NCBI RefSeq assembly: GCF_000716535.1
Contig: NZ_JNWV01000017.1
Coordinates: 62,001 to 126,000 of the forward strand
DNA length: 64,000 bases
Direction: 5' to 3'
Origin: Streptomyces flaveolus
Lineage (GTDB): Bacteria; Actinomycetota; Actinomycetes; Streptomycetales; Streptomycetaceae
Shown here one piece after another: positions 44,268 to 54,379 of the stretch. The notes below the pieces were generated by a model, which saw only the letters and a list, made by a program, of their open reading frames with translations, was not told the origin of the DNA and did not search any database. A program made the position numbers and the translations under genes. The first letter of the stretch is position 1. Every line of letters begins with the position of its first letter.

Positions 44268-44654
44268 CCTCGACCCGGCGCCCGGGACCGGCCTGGCTGA
44301 ATCCGTAGGTCTGCGGGCCGTCGCCGCGGATCGGGGTGAACTCGGTGTCCGGGTGCGGGTCGTAGGCGTCGGGCGAAGCACCGCATGCGTTCGGTCAGTG
44401 GTCCGCGTCGCCGGAGCCAGACGCTCCCTGCCCCTGGCCTGGCCACACGCCGACCGCCCACCTCCTGACGTCAAGGCCCCGACCGGCCGTCTGTGGCACC
44501 CGCACAAGTCGCAGTGATCTACACCACACCATCCTCGGTTCCCGTGATGTTTGACGGCCGGGATGCGCTGGACGGAGGGCCACCCCGTGTGACGGGTGTG
44601 CTTCCTGTGTTCTTCTAACGGCCTTTTACGGGCCCTGTGTGGGGTGGATACGTC
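44268..44654. other. Intergenic with a possible remnant
   Basis: The minus strand around 44275-44370 reads YDPHPDTEFTPIRGDGPQTY and on into the TetR end. It is a scrap of coding-like sequence without a start. The rest is probably the promoter of the amidase gene. Confidence 0.3.
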
Positions 44655-46961
44655 GTGAGCCGTCGTACGTCGCATGCGTACAGACCGCTGAACCTGAAAC
44701 GCCGGGTGTGGCTGACGCTGGGTGCCGTGGTTCTGGGAGGCGGAGGGGTGGTGACCTACGCCGTCGCCAGCCCGGCGGACGATCCCGGCGCGACTGGCCG
44801 GGCCAAGCGGCCGGTCAAGGTCTTCGACCTCGCGCTGAAAGGCACCGCTGCCGACCGGCAGGACCTGGCGCGCACGGACACCTCGCAGTTCTCGATGCTC
44901 GGCGTCTCCTGGACGGGTGCCACCACGCGGCTGGACGGCACGGCGCAGGTGCGCACCCGCAGCACTGCGACCGGCGAGTGGAGCGCCTGGCGCGACCTGG
45001 AACTGAACGTGGATCCGCTGGAGAAGCCGGGCCGCCGCGTGCGCGGCGCGTCCGAGCCGCTGTGGGTGGGGTCCTCCAACGGTGTTCAGGTACAGGTCGT
45101 CCGCAAGAACGGCACCACGACCTCCCTGCCCAAGGGACTCGAGGTCAACCTGGTCGATCCCGGTGTGGTGACAGACGCCGAGGCCAAGGCGCACGGCAGC
45201 GAGCCGGCCGCGTTCGTCGAAGAGGGAAGCCCCGGCGCCACGAGCAGCGGCACCCCCGCCGATCCCGCCTCTCCCGGCGACGGCACCGCCGTGACGCCCA
45301 CGGCGGCGCAAACCGCCACGTCCCCGGCCCCGACCGACACCACTACGTCCACGGCCACTCCCACCGACTCGAGCTCCGCCTCCGCCACGGCGAGCGCGTC
45401 CGCCGACCCCTCGCCCACCGGGCCGACCGCGCCGCCGTCCACGGTGCCCGAACCGCCGATCGTCGACCGCGCCGGCTGGGGCGCGGACGAGTCGATCAGC
45501 CCACAGGCGCCGGAGTACAACGCGGACGTGAAAGCCGTGTTCGTCCATCACACCGACGGCGCCAACGACTACTCCTGCGCCGAATCCCCGTCGATCGTGC
45601 GGGGCATCTACGCCTACCACGTACAGGTCGAGGGCTGGAAGGACATCGGCTACAACTTCCTCGTCGACAAGTGCGGCACCATCTTCGAGGGCCGCAAGGG
45701 CGGCGTAGGACTGCCCGTGCTGGGCGCCCACACCTACGGCTGGAACCGGGAGGCAGCGGGCATCGCGGTCCTCGGCGACTACACCACCACCGGCGCCTCC
45801 AACGCCGCGCTGGCCTCGATCGCCCGTCTGGCGGCCTGGAAGCTCGGCCAGTACGGCGCCGACCCGGCCGGCACCACCCAGCTCACCGCCGGCGCCACCC
45901 AGAAGAACTACTTCGGCACCAGTTTCACCACAGGAAGCGCCTACACCTTCCAGCGGATCTCCGGCCACCGCGACGGCTACAACACGCAATGCCCCGGAAA
46001 TTCCCTCTATCCTCAGCTGCCGACCATCCGGGCCTGGGCGGCCGGACCGGTACAGGGCCTGAAGATCAGCTCACTGGGCGGCGCGACCGCGTCCGGATCG
46101 ACGACCTACTACACCAAGGGCGCGATCACCGCGCACTGGACAGCCACCACACCTGCCTCGCTCATCAAGAACTTCCAACTGCTCGTCGACGGCAAGACCG
46201 TGGCCACCACCTCCGGCAGCGCCACCTCCGTCGGCGCCACCCTGCCCCTGGGCAGCCACACCATCGCCGTTCGGGCCGTACACCAGTCCGGCAAGACCGC
46301 GACCAGCTCCGCGCTGAACGTCGTGGCGGAGACGACCGCACCGACCTTCACCACCACCCCGAAGCTCTCCTTGCGTTCCGGCACCGTCAACACGTCCGCC
46401 GTACCTGTCACTCTCGGTTGGAAGGCCACCGACGACAAGGCGCTGCAGAGCGTGAAGCTGCTGTCCCCGACGACGGCGACGTTCAACGCGACCACCACCA
46501 GCTCCAGCCGCACCGCCAACTCCGGGACCGCCACGACCTGGTCGATGCGGGCCTACGACTACGCCGGCAACTACCGCACCTCCTCCGCGGCCTACACCCC
46601 TGTGATCCTCCAGGAGAGCTCCGCCACGAAGACCGGCAGTTGGACCACCCGGTCCTCCACCAGCTACCTCGGCGGCAAGTCCTACTCCAGCTCCTCCAAG
46701 GGCGCCAGCCTCACCTGGACCTTCACCGGCCGCTCCGCGGGCTGGGTGGTGTCCCGGGCCTCCAGCTCCGGCCAGGCGTACGTCTACGTCGACGGCACCA
46801 AGGTGGCCACTGTCGACCTCAAGTCGGCAACCACCTTGTACCGCCAGGCGATCTGGACCAAGAGCTGGTCCAGCAGCGCCAAGCACACGATCAAGATCGT
46901 CGTCGTGGGCACCAGCGGCCGCCCCACCATCACCACTGATGGCCTCGTCTACATCAAGTAG
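44655..46961 (+). CDS. Secreted peptidoglycan-recognition amidase (PGRP/N-acetylmuramoyl-L-alanine amidase)
   Basis: A 768-residue exported protein. A cationic N-terminus (VSRRTSHAYRPLNLKRRVWL, GTG 44655) precedes one hydrophobic stretch, then a domain seen in actinobacterial PGRP proteins (TSQFSMLGVSWTGATTRLDG). A Thr/Ser/Pro-rich linker follows at about residues 195-265. The amidase domain has zinc ligands in VFVHHTDGAND and SGHRDGYNTQCPG, and the active-site region GAHTYGWNREAAG. The C-terminal third holds beta-sandwich repeats that may bind cell wall. It cuts the amide bond between MurNAc and L-Ala. A strong hairpin follows. Confidence 0.93.
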   Translation: MSRRTSHAYRPLNLKRRVWLTLGAVVLGGGGVVTYAVASPADDPGATGRAKRPVKVFDLALKGTAADRQDLARTDTSQFSMLGVSWTGATTRLDGTAQVRTRSTATGEWSAWRDLELNVDPLEKPGRRVRGASEPLWVGSSNGVQVQVVRKNGTTTSLPKGLEVNLVDPGVVTDAEAKAHGSEPAAFVEEGSPGATSSGTPADPASPGDGTAVTPTAAQTATSPAPTDTTTSTATPTDSSSASATASASADPSPTGPTAPPSTVPEPPIVDRAGWGADESISPQAPEYNADVKAVFVHHTDGANDYSCAESPSIVRGIYAYHVQVEGWKDIGYNFLVDKCGTIFEGRKGGVGLPVLGAHTYGWNREAAGIAVLGDYTTTGASNAALASIARLAAWKLGQYGADPAGTTQLTAGATQKNYFGTSFTTGSAYTFQRISGHRDGYNTQCPGNSLYPQLPTIRAWAAGPVQGLKISSLGGATASGSTTYYTKGAITAHWTATTPASLIKNFQLLVDGKTVATTSGSATSVGATLPLGSHTIAVRAVHQSGKTATSSALNVVAETTAPTFTTTPKLSLRSGTVNTSAVPVTLGWKATDDKALQSVKLLSPTTATFNATTTSSSRTANSGTATTWSMRAYDYAGNYRTSSAAYTPVILQESSATKTGSWTTRSSTSYLGGKSYSSSSKGASLTWTFTGRSAGWVVSRASSSGQAYVYVDGTKVATVDLKSATTLYRQAIWTKSWSSSAKHTIKIVVVGTSGRPTITTDGLVYIK

Positions 46962-46987
46962 CCATCTGAGCTGAGCCGAGCCGAACC

Positions 46988-47019
46988 GATCGGCGCATGC
47001 GGGACCGCATGCGCCGATC
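46988..47019 (+). terminator. Strong hairpin after the amidase gene
   Basis: Perfect 15-nt arms (GATCGGCGCATGCGG and its complement) with a minimal GA between them start 26 bp after the stop codon. In practice the stem would be 13-14 bp with a GGGACC-type loop. It is almost certainly a transcription terminator. Confidence 0.8.
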
Positions 47020-47442
47020 AGCATGTGCGCTCGCTACGGTGACGGGAACGGGGAAGCCAGGGAAAAAGCGACAGCAGACAGGGACGGCTCCAGGGACTCT
47101 CCTGGCCGGCGGTGGGACCGGAAGGTTGCCGGGACCGGCTGCCGACCTGGCCGACGGCATCCACCGATCCGGGATGAGGTCGGAATGCGGCGTCCCGGTG
47201 GTACGGGGGAGACCACCGGGACGGCAACACCCAGCCTACTCGGGACTGCGCGCCCCCAGGCAGGGATCGCGGGACGTGTCCGGATGCGACCGTGCGGTCC
47301 AGCCGGCGGCGCGGGCCGATGCCGGGCGGTACGACACGGGCTGGAGACGCGGGCTTCAGCGAGTGGGGCCAGGTCTTCGGAGACGAGGTCCTCGCCACCG
47401 CGATCCCCAGCCCCGGCCCTCGGGCGGGACGGCCCGCCTGCC
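47020..47442. other. Intergenic, nothing recognised
   Basis: Frames on both strands are uninformative, and no family motif was seen between the amidase terminator and the lipoprotein gene. Confidence 0.35.
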
Positions 47443-47757
47443 TCAGACGGGCCGCATCACCTGGGCCAGGCCCTCCGGAGTGTCCTTCACCTCCGGCGGC
47501 GGCCCCGGGTCGCCCCGATACGTCACACCGTCGATGGTGACCTCGCCCGTCGCCTCGGGCAGAGGCAGACGCTCGGACCGACCGTCGGCCGGCCCGCCGA
47601 CGAAGGTCACCAGGACCGTGATCGAGTTCGGGTCCATCGAAGCTGTCGCCCCCACACGTTCTCCTTCACGCGGGGTGCCGGCGCCGTCTCCGGAACCACC
47701 GCATCCCACGAGCGCGACCAGCAGGCCAACGCACCCCACCACGCTCCGGATCTGCAT
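47443..47757 (-). CDS. Small lipoprotein
   Basis: A 104-residue protein. The signal MQIRSVVGCVGLLVALVGCG carries a lipobox (ALVG-C) at about residue 19. The mature part starts with a Gly/Ser linker and then a short beta-rich domain (ITVLVTFVGGPADGRSERLP; GEVTIDGVTYRGDPGPPPEV). It is membrane-anchored outside the cell, and its function is unknown. It lies on the opposite strand to the amidase and stands alone. Confidence 0.75.
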   Translation of the reverse strand: MQIRSVVGCVGLLVALVGCGGSGDGAGTPREGERVGATASMDPNSITVLVTFVGGPADGRSERLPLPEATGEVTIDGVTYRGDPGPPPEVKDTPEGLAQVMRPV

Positions 47758-48141
47758 TCAGGCATCCTGCCAGGGCCAGGTCAGGCCGCCAAGGTACGGT
47801 CAAAGGGCCGGCACCGCTGCCGAGGTCTCGACCGCCTCGGCGACAAGGACCCTGGCGCGGGTGTCGCCGACGCTCATGCGTCGTTGCTCGTGTGCCGTGT
47901 AGGTGCCGAGCCGGCTCTAGCCAAGGCGGTTCCGTGATCAAGCAGCGGTTCGTGCCGGAGATGACGGTCTCCGACTGCGATGCCTGCCTCATCTCTCCCC
48001 GAAGCCGATGGCCGGCGTGGCAGATTCGGGCCACGCGACAGCCAGTGCTCAACACCGGACTCGCCCTGGCCCTGGCCGGGCGAGGCGGTGCCACAGATCG
48101 AGCCGGAGATCGCGACGACGTGAGGTGGCCGAAGAAGGGGG
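47758..48141. other. Intergenic, no supported gene
   Basis: A plus-strand frame from GTG 47934 (VIKQRFVPEMTVSDCDACLI) runs to 48170, but it overlaps the esterase stop and lacks an RBS or family. It is not called. Confidence 0.3.
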
Positions 48142-49420
48142 TCAGGACGCCGTGCAGGCAGTGCCGTTGAGGGTGTAGGCACTGGGCGGCGCGGTGTTGC
48201 CGTCGTGGACGGCCTGGAAGCCGATCTCGACGGAGGCACCGGGGGCGATGGTGGCGTTGTGCGCTACGTTCCTGGCGGTCACCCGGCCGGAGACGGGGGA
48301 GTAGTCCGCGTTCCAGCCGGAGGTGATGGTCTGGCCGTCGGGGAGGGTGAACCCGAGGGACCAGCCGTCGACCGCCGTGGTGCCGGTGTTGGTGATGGTG
48401 ATGGCCGAGGTGAGCCCGGTGTTCCAGGCGTTGACGGTGCCGGTGACCCGGCAGGTCGCCGTCCCCGGTGGCGGCTCGGAGGTCTGGAACTGGGTGAAGA
48501 ACTTCCACACCTCCGCCGGCAGCCAGGTCCTGGTACCGCTGTCACCCGGAGCCCCGTCCTGGGGAGCGGCGATGTGCCCTTCGTCGAACGCGGCCCAGAC
48601 GACCGGATGCCCGGCCGAGCAGCCCGAGTATGCGGTGACCCGGTGGGTCAGGCTGCCCGGTGCCGGCTCCGGCGGGTTCTGGGGCGTGCAGCCGTTGTTC
48701 GTGACGAACCTGTCCCGCAGCGCCCGTCCACCGGAGATGCCGAGGACGTTGTCCCGGAGGCCGTGCACTCCGAGGTAGGCGATGGGCTGGGTGCCGCCGC
48801 TGCATCCGCTGAGCAGCCCGCCGCTCTGGACCGCGACCGCGCGGAAGACCGTCGCGCGGGAACACGCCAGGGCGTACGACATCGCGGCGCCGTAGCTGAA
48901 GCCGAGGGCGAAGCGCTGGGTGGTGTCGACACACAGGTCCGCCTCGATCCGCCTGAGCAGGTCGTCGACGAACGTGACGTCCTCTCCCCCGGCATTGGCC
49001 CAGCCGTTGTTCAGGCCCTGCGGCGCGACGAAGACAGCGCTGTTGTCCGCCAGCCGCTGGAGCCCGTAGTAGGCCCAGGTGCCCGTCTCCACGGTGCGGC
49101 CGGTGGCGACGTCGGTCGCGGTGCCGCCCAGCCAGTGGAACCCGAAGACCAGCCGGTAGGGGCGGTTCCGGTCGTAGCCGTCGGGGATCCGCAGGATGAA
49201 GGCGCGGCTCTTGCCGTTGGTCTGGATCGTGTGTGTCCCGCTCGTCAGCGTGGGGGTCTTGCCGCATCCGGAGCTCGCGGCGCCGCCAGCCGGTGCGGCA
49301 GCGGTCCAGGAGGCCGCGCGAGGTGTCGTCGCCCTGGCCCAGTGCTGTGCCGCCCATGCTCAGGACGACCAGCACCGCGACCACGGCGGGCCATAAGAGG
49401 GATCTTGTCCTTGTCATCAT
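48142..49420 (-). pseudogene. Secreted PHB-depolymerase-type esterase with CBM2, frameshifted
   Basis: The start at 49420 (MMTRTRSLLWPAVVAVLVVL) gives a good signal peptide, but that frame then degenerates. One base off, from about 49320, the protein continues CGKTPTLTSGTHTIQTNGKS, RLVFGFHWLGGTATDVATGR and FALGFSYGAAMSYALACSRA (GxSxG nucleophile), then HPVVWAAFDEGHIAAPQD with the catalytic His. The C-terminal ~100 residues (CRVTGTVNAWNTGLTSAITI to TLNGTACTAS) are a cellulose-binding CBM2. Family members are acetylxylan or feruloyl esterases. A one-base indel separates the signal peptide from the enzyme, so either it is broken or the base call is wrong. Confidence 0.8.
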
Positions 49421-49601
49421 GTGACTCGCCTTCGGTTTGCGGACCGGCATGGCATGGAACGAGGGGTCGACGTGCGGGTGCGGGGCAGCGCGGGCGTCCG
49501 TCCCCCGCCGCCGAGGCCGCCACGGCGGTCTCGGCGGCGTCGCACGTGGTGTCGGGAACGTCGGTGCGGGCAAAGCCGGTCGGCCGGTGGGTGGCGTTCG
49601 C

Positions 49602-51248
49602 TCAGGCGCGGGTCCACTTCTGGCCGGCCTGGCCGTTGCAGGTCCACAGGACCAGCGGCGTTCCGTTGGCGGTGCCGGCCCCGTCGACGTCGAGGCACAG
49701 GCCCGCGTGGACGTTGCGGACCGACCCGTCCGGGCCGAGGGTCCACTTCTGGTTGTCCTGGCCGTTGCAGGGCCAGGTGATGACGCGGGTGCCGTTGGCG
49801 GTGCCCTGGTTGTAGGCGTCCAGGCACTTGTCGCCGTAGACGCGGATCTCTCCGCCGGCCCATGTGGTCCACAGCTGGTTGGCGGCCGTGTGGCAGTCCC
49901 AGAGCAGTACCGTGGCACCGGCGGCGGTGGAGGCGTTGTCCACGTCCGCGCAGCGGCCGGACGCGTTGCCCCGCAGACGTGAGGTGGTGGCGGCCAGGGG
50001 GCTGCCGCCGGTCACCCGGAACACGGCCACGCCGTGGGCGGGGACGCTCGCCGAGATCTGCCCGGACGTGCTCGACGTGCCGCCGGTCCACAGGTCGGTG
50101 AGGGTGAAGGGGCCGCCGGTGAGGCCGACTTGCGCGGCGGTCGTGGTGACCGTGGCGGTGCCGCCTCCCCGGTTGAACAGGCCCACCGCGACCGAGCCGT
50201 CCGACAGGGGTTTGGCGAACACCTCGGTGGCGCCGTCGTCGCGCACCCTGCGCCCGCCCGCGCCCAGCGGATCCTGGTTCACGGCGATCAGACGCGGGTT
50301 GCGCAGGATCGCGCTCACGTCGGCGGACATGGTGCGGATGTCGTTGCCGGCCATGAGCGGGGCGCTCAGCAGTGCCCAGAGGGCGAAGTGGGAGCGGGAC
50401 TCGGTCAGTGTCAGGCCGGGACGGCCGACGACCAGCATGTCCGGGTCGTTCCAGTGTCCCGGCCCCGACTGCGCCGCCAGCGGCGCGGTGACGTCCAGGA
50501 CGTTGCCGACACCCATCGGGTAGCTGTTGGTGTTGCCGTTCTGCCAGATGTCGAGCAGGTCCTCGGTCGTCCGCCACAGGTCGGCGACCTCGCCCCAGTT
50601 GTACGTCGAGCCGGTGATGGCGTGGAAGCTGTTGGGGTTGATGGAGTAGACGATCGGCCGGCCGGTGGCGCGCAGGGCGTCACGCATCAGCGTGAACCGC
50701 GCGACCTGCTCGTCGCGGGTGCCGCTGGAGGAACACCAGTCGTACTTGAGGTAGTCGACGCCCCAGGAGGCGAACGTGGCGGCGTCCTGGGCCTCGTGCC
50801 CCCTGCTGCCGGTCGAGCCCGGATAGGCGCCGCTGGTCTGCGCGCAGGTGCGTTCGCCCGGCACCTGGTAGATCCCGAACTTCAGGCCCTTGCCGTGGAT
50901 GTAGTCCCCGAGCGCCTTCATCCCGCTCGGGAACTTGGCCGGATCGGCCCGCAGGTTGCCTGCCGCGTCACGCTGCGGGTCGAACCAGCAGTCGTCGACC
51001 ACGACGTACCGGTAGCCGGCGTCCCGCATGCCCGAGGACACCATCGCGTCGGCGGCCTGGCGCACCTGTGCCTCGGTGATTCCGCATCCGAAGCTGTTCC
51101 AGCTGTTCCACCCCAGCGGTGGCGTGAGCGCGGGGCTGCCCGGCGCGGCCGAGGCGGTGGAGTGGGCGGAGGCCGTCACGGTCGCGGTGATGGTCAACGC
51201 GGCGGCCGCGAGGAGGCGGAGCAGTCGTCCGCCTGATCGTCTGAGCAC
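49602..51248 (-). CDS. Secreted GH27 alpha-galactosidase with ricin-type CBM13
   Basis: A 548-residue exported enzyme. The GTG at 51248 is preceded by AAGGAG and starts VLRRSGGRLLRLLAAAALTI, a signal peptide. The GH27 catalytic domain has TPPLGWNSWNSFGCGITEAQ, the nucleophile in YLKYDWCSSSG and the acid/base in WNDPDMLVVG. A beta-sandwich follows (VAVGLFNRGGGTATVTTTAA), then a C-terminal ricin-type lectin (about 125 residues) with QxW-type repeats (LWTTWAGGEI; NQKWTLGPDG; GQKWTRA). It removes terminal alpha-galactose from galactomannans or oligosaccharides outside the cell. Confidence 0.94.
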   Translation of the reverse strand: MLRRSGGRLLRLLAAAALTITATVTASAHSTASAAPGSPALTPPLGWNSWNSFGCGITEAQVRQAADAMVSSGMRDAGYRYVVVDDCWFDPQRDAAGNLRADPAKFPSGMKALGDYIHGKGLKFGIYQVPGERTCAQTSGAYPGSTGSRGHEAQDAATFASWGVDYLKYDWCSSSGTRDEQVARFTLMRDALRATGRPIVYSINPNSFHAITGSTYNWGEVADLWRTTEDLLDIWQNGNTNSYPMGVGNVLDVTAPLAAQSGPGHWNDPDMLVVGRPGLTLTESRSHFALWALLSAPLMAGNDIRTMSADVSAILRNPRLIAVNQDPLGAGGRRVRDDGATEVFAKPLSDGSVAVGLFNRGGGTATVTTTAAQVGLTGGPFTLTDLWTGGTSSTSGQISASVPAHGVAVFRVTGGSPLAATTSRLRGNASGRCADVDNASTAAGATVLLWDCHTAANQLWTTWAGGEIRVYGDKCLDAYNQGTANGTRVITWPCNGQDNQKWTLGPDGSVRNVHAGLCLDVDGAGTANGTPLVLWTCNGQAGQKWTRA

Positions 51249-51631
51249 GTGGGGCTCCTTCGGCACGGCGAGGAAGGGACGGCTGGGGGTTCGAAATTTC
51301 GATCGCCATTCGGAAACCTGATGCTTTCACGGATACTAGAGAGGAGCCTGAACATGTCAACATCACGCGAACCAGCCAACTGTGCTTCGGATGGACGGCC
51401 GTCGCGGGGCCGCTACCTGGGTCAACGGCGAAGTGGCGGGCGGCAGCGCGGGCCAGCCGGTGCCGAATGTGTCGGTCGACTTGCCGAAATTGCGAGAGGC
51501 CTTGACGAGCGTGGTCGGTCTCCTATCATCCAGCATGCTCGATAAGCCGACCCACATTCGGCATATCGAACGCACCTGCCGAACGCAGTAGAGCCGCTCC
51601 ACCCCCAATGAAGCCAAGGAGAGGGCCGTAG
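51249..51631. promoter_or_regulatory. Divergent promoter region with symmetric elements
   Basis: A 12-bp perfect palindrome TCGAAATTTCGA (51291-51302) lies 43 bp before the GH27 start. A 10-bp inverted repeat, GCCGAATGTG (51462-51471) and CACATTCGGC (51553-51562), and TTCG-N6-CGAA (51557-51570) lie before the GH43 gene. These are candidate operators for regulators of hemicellulase genes. No ORF is supported. Confidence 0.5.
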
Positions 51632-53242
51632 ATGGATATGTCATGGCCGCAACAATATTTATCGCGTCGGCGTGCGCTGACGGCCGCCACCGGCCTGGCC
51701 GCCGGCGCCCTCCTGCCCCGTGGCGCCGCCCTCGCGGCCGCCTCCACGTACACGAACCCGGTGATCTGGCAGGACTTCGCGGACATCGACGTCATCCGGG
51801 TCGGCGACACGTACTACGCCTCCGCCTCGACGATGCACTACTCGCCGGGCGCGCCCGTACTGCGCTCGTACGACCTGGTGCACTGGGAGATCGCCGGCCA
51901 CTCGGTGCCCGTGCTCGACTTCGGCGCCAAGTACGACCTGAACGGCTCCCGCGGCTATGTCAGGGGAATCTGGGCGTCGTCACTGGCCTACCGGCCGAGC
52001 AACAGAACCTTCTACTGGCTCGGCCAGATCGACTTCGCCCGGACGTACGTCTACACCGCCACCGCCGTCGAAGGGCCCTGGAACAGGCTGACGACGATCG
52101 GCACGCCCTACTACGACGCGGGGCTGCTCGTCGACACGGACGACTCCCTGTACGTGGCGTACGGGAACACCACCATCAGCGTGGCCCAGCTCTCGCCCGA
52201 CGGCCGCAACCAGGTCCGCGCACAGCAGGTGTTCACGACGCCGTCGAGCGTCGGCACCCTCGAAGGCTCACGCTTCTACAAGATCAACGGGCAGTACTAC
52301 ATCTTCCTGACCCGCCCCGCGAACGGCCAGTACGTCCTGAAGTCGTCCAGCGGCCCCTTCGGCCCCTACACGATGCGACAGGTCCTCCTCGACCTGCGCG
52401 GGCCGATCCCCGGCGGCGGCGTCCCGCACCAGGGCGGGCTGGTGCAGACGCAGAGCGGCGCCTGGTACTACCTGGCCTTCGTGGACGCCTATCCCGGCGG
52501 CCGGATGCCCGCGCTGGCCCCGGTCACCTGGACCTCGGACGGCTGGCCCGTCGTACAACTCGTCGACGGCGCGTGGGGCACCTCGTATCCCAGCCCCGCC
52601 GTGCCCCCTCCGCCCCGTCAGGTCACCCCCATGACCGGCGTCGACACCTTCGACGGTACGACCCTCAAGCCGAGGTGGGAGTGGAACCACAACCCGGACG
52701 ACACCAAGTGGTCGGTCGGCAACGGGCTGACCCTCCGGACCGCCACCGTCACCAACGACCTGTACTGGGCCCGCAACACCCTCACGCACCGCATCCAGGG
52801 CCCCACCTCCACGGCCACCGTCCAGCTCGACCACTCCGCCATGCGGGACGGCGACCGAGCTGGACTCGCACTGCTGCGGGACTCCTCCGCGTGGATCGGT
52901 GTCAAACGCGACGGCGGCGTGCCACGGGTGGTGATGGTCACCGGGCTGACCATGGACACCGACTGGAACACCACCGGCACCGGCTACGAGGTCGCGAGCG
53001 CGCCCGTCTCCGGTGGCCGCGTCTGGCTGCGCGCGACCGCGGACATCCGCCCCGGCGCACCACGCCCCGGCACCTTCTCCTACAGCACCGACGGCACCAC
53101 CTTCACCCGTCTCGGACCCGACTTCTCCATGGGCAACGACTGGCGGTTCTTCATGGGCTACCGATTCGCCCTCTTCAACCACGCCACGCAGGCACTCGGC
53201 GGTGCGGTCCGCGTCACACGGTTCGAGCTGTCCACGCCCTGA
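51632..53242 (+). CDS. Secreted GH43-family glycoside hydrolase
   Basis: A 536-residue exported enzyme. The N-terminus has a twin-arginine-like signal (QQYLSRRRALTAATGLAAGA). The GH43 five-bladed propeller shows YTNPVIWQDFADIDVIRVGD (catalytic Asp), a second Asp in YYDAGLLVDTDDSLYVAYGN, and the Glu in TLEGSRFYKINGQYYIF. The C-terminal ~200 residues (DTFDGTTLKPRWEWNHNPDD to the end) form the beta-sandwich found in xylosidase-type GH43 members. It probably acts on arabinose/xylose side chains of hemicellulose. AAGGAGAGG precedes the ATG at 51632. Confidence 0.92.
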   Translation: MDMSWPQQYLSRRRALTAATGLAAGALLPRGAALAAASTYTNPVIWQDFADIDVIRVGDTYYASASTMHYSPGAPVLRSYDLVHWEIAGHSVPVLDFGAKYDLNGSRGYVRGIWASSLAYRPSNRTFYWLGQIDFARTYVYTATAVEGPWNRLTTIGTPYYDAGLLVDTDDSLYVAYGNTTISVAQLSPDGRNQVRAQQVFTTPSSVGTLEGSRFYKINGQYYIFLTRPANGQYVLKSSSGPFGPYTMRQVLLDLRGPIPGGGVPHQGGLVQTQSGAWYYLAFVDAYPGGRMPALAPVTWTSDGWPVVQLVDGAWGTSYPSPAVPPPPRQVTPMTGVDTFDGTTLKPRWEWNHNPDDTKWSVGNGLTLRTATVTNDLYWARNTLTHRIQGPTSTATVQLDHSAMRDGDRAGLALLRDSSAWIGVKRDGGVPRVVMVTGLTMDTDWNTTGTGYEVASAPVSGGRVWLRATADIRPGAPRPGTFSYSTDGTTFTRLGPDFSMGNDWRFFMGYRFALFNHATQALGGAVRVTRFELSTP

Positions 53243-53319
53243 ACCGGTCCACCGATCGCACCGCCCGACCACCTGCCGGCAGCAGGGGCGCCGGCTCCGG
53301 CCGGGGCCCGCCACAGCCG

Positions 53320-54333
53320 TCAGGCACTGGAGCGGACGACCAGGCGGGTCGGCAGGATCAGCGCAGTGGGGTCCTGCCCGTTGACGAGGGCGACCAGCAT
53401 GCGCGCCATCTCCCGGCCCAGAGCCTCTATGGGCTGATGGACGGTGGTGAGCGGCGGATCGGAGATCCGGGAGACGCTCAGGTCGTCGAATCCGACCACG
53501 GCGACGTCGGCGGGGACCTGCCGGCCGGCCTTCCGCAGCGTGCGCAGGGCTCCCACCGCCATGTTGTCGCCGGCTGCGAACACCCCCTCCACGTCGGGGC
53601 GGTTCGCCAGCAGTGCGGCCATGGCGGCGGCTCCGCTGTGCTCGGTGAAGTCCCCCTCCTGCGGCGGCAACGGATCGAGGCCGGCGGCGAGCATGGCGTC
53701 CCGGTAGCCGCGGTACCGGGCGCGCCCGGCCTCGGTGTCCAGCCGCCCGCAGATCGCGGCCACACGAGTCAGGCCGCGCGAGAGCAGGTGCTCGGTCGCC
53801 TTCCGCGCACCGCCGACGTTGTCGACATCGACGTACCACCGGGGAGTCGTACCGACCGGGCGTCCGCCGAACACGACGGGTATCTGCGCCTCCTCGGCCA
53901 CCCGGGTCAGCGGATCGTCCTCGCGCAGCGCCATCAGCATGGCGCCGTCGGCGCCCCTGGAGCGAAGGAGTTCCGCGACCCGCTTGCGGCCGCGGTCGGA
54001 AGCGGCCAGGCACAGCATCAGATGCAGGTCCGCCTCCTCGAGAGCGGCCGACGCCCCCACGATGACCTGGGCGAAGAAGGGATCGGCGAAGATCGAAGGA
54101 TCTTCTCCGGAGACGACCAGGGCGGCCGCTCCCGTCTGCCGGGTGGCCAGGGCGCGAGCGGTCGGGTTGGGGACGTAACCGAGTTGCCGGACGGCCCGTT
54201 CGACGGCTTCACGTTTGGCGCGGCTGACGTGCGGAGCGTTGTTGAGGGCACGGGAGGCCACGGAGCGGGAGACGCCGGCGCGTTCGGCCACCTCGTCGAG
54301 CGTCGGCTGCCGACGCGGCGCATCTTCTGCCAT
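53320..54333 (-). CDS. LacI-family regulator (CebR-like neighbour of cellulases)
   Basis: A 337-residue repressor. The ATG at 54333 (MAEDAPRRQPTLDEVAERAG) is preferred over one 66 bp upstream because an operator-like box (54380-54393) would fall inside the longer ORF. The HTH is PTLDEVAERAGVSRSVASRA and the hinge is REAVERAVRQLGYVPNPTAR. The sugar-binding domain has ALVVSGEDPSIFADPFFAQV, GVFAAGDNMAVGALRT and VAVVGFDDLSVSRISDPPLT. It is divergent from two GH6 cellulase genes with CebR-type boxes between. It resembles CebR but need not be the genome's main CebR. Confidence 0.9.
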   Translation of the reverse strand: MAEDAPRRQPTLDEVAERAGVSRSVASRALNNAPHVSRAKREAVERAVRQLGYVPNPTARALATRQTGAAALVVSGEDPSIFADPFFAQVIVGASAALEEADLHLMLCLAASDRGRKRVAELLRSRGADGAMLMALREDDPLTRVAEEAQIPVVFGGRPVGTTPRWYVDVDNVGGARKATEHLLSRGLTRVAAICGRLDTEAGRARYRGYRDAMLAAGLDPLPPQEGDFTEHSGAAAMAALLANRPDVEGVFAAGDNMAVGALRTLRKAGRQVPADVAVVGFDDLSVSRISDPPLTTVHQPIEALGREMARMLVALVNGQDPTALILPTRLVVRSSA

Positions 54334-54379
54334 GGGCCGGGAGTCTCTCACAGGTCGGCGGTAGTCCGGAGTGGTGGTC

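Noticed and set aside
47934..48170. Small plus-strand ORF with two cysteines
   Set aside because: It lacks an RBS and a family, and it overlaps the 3' end of the esterase gene.
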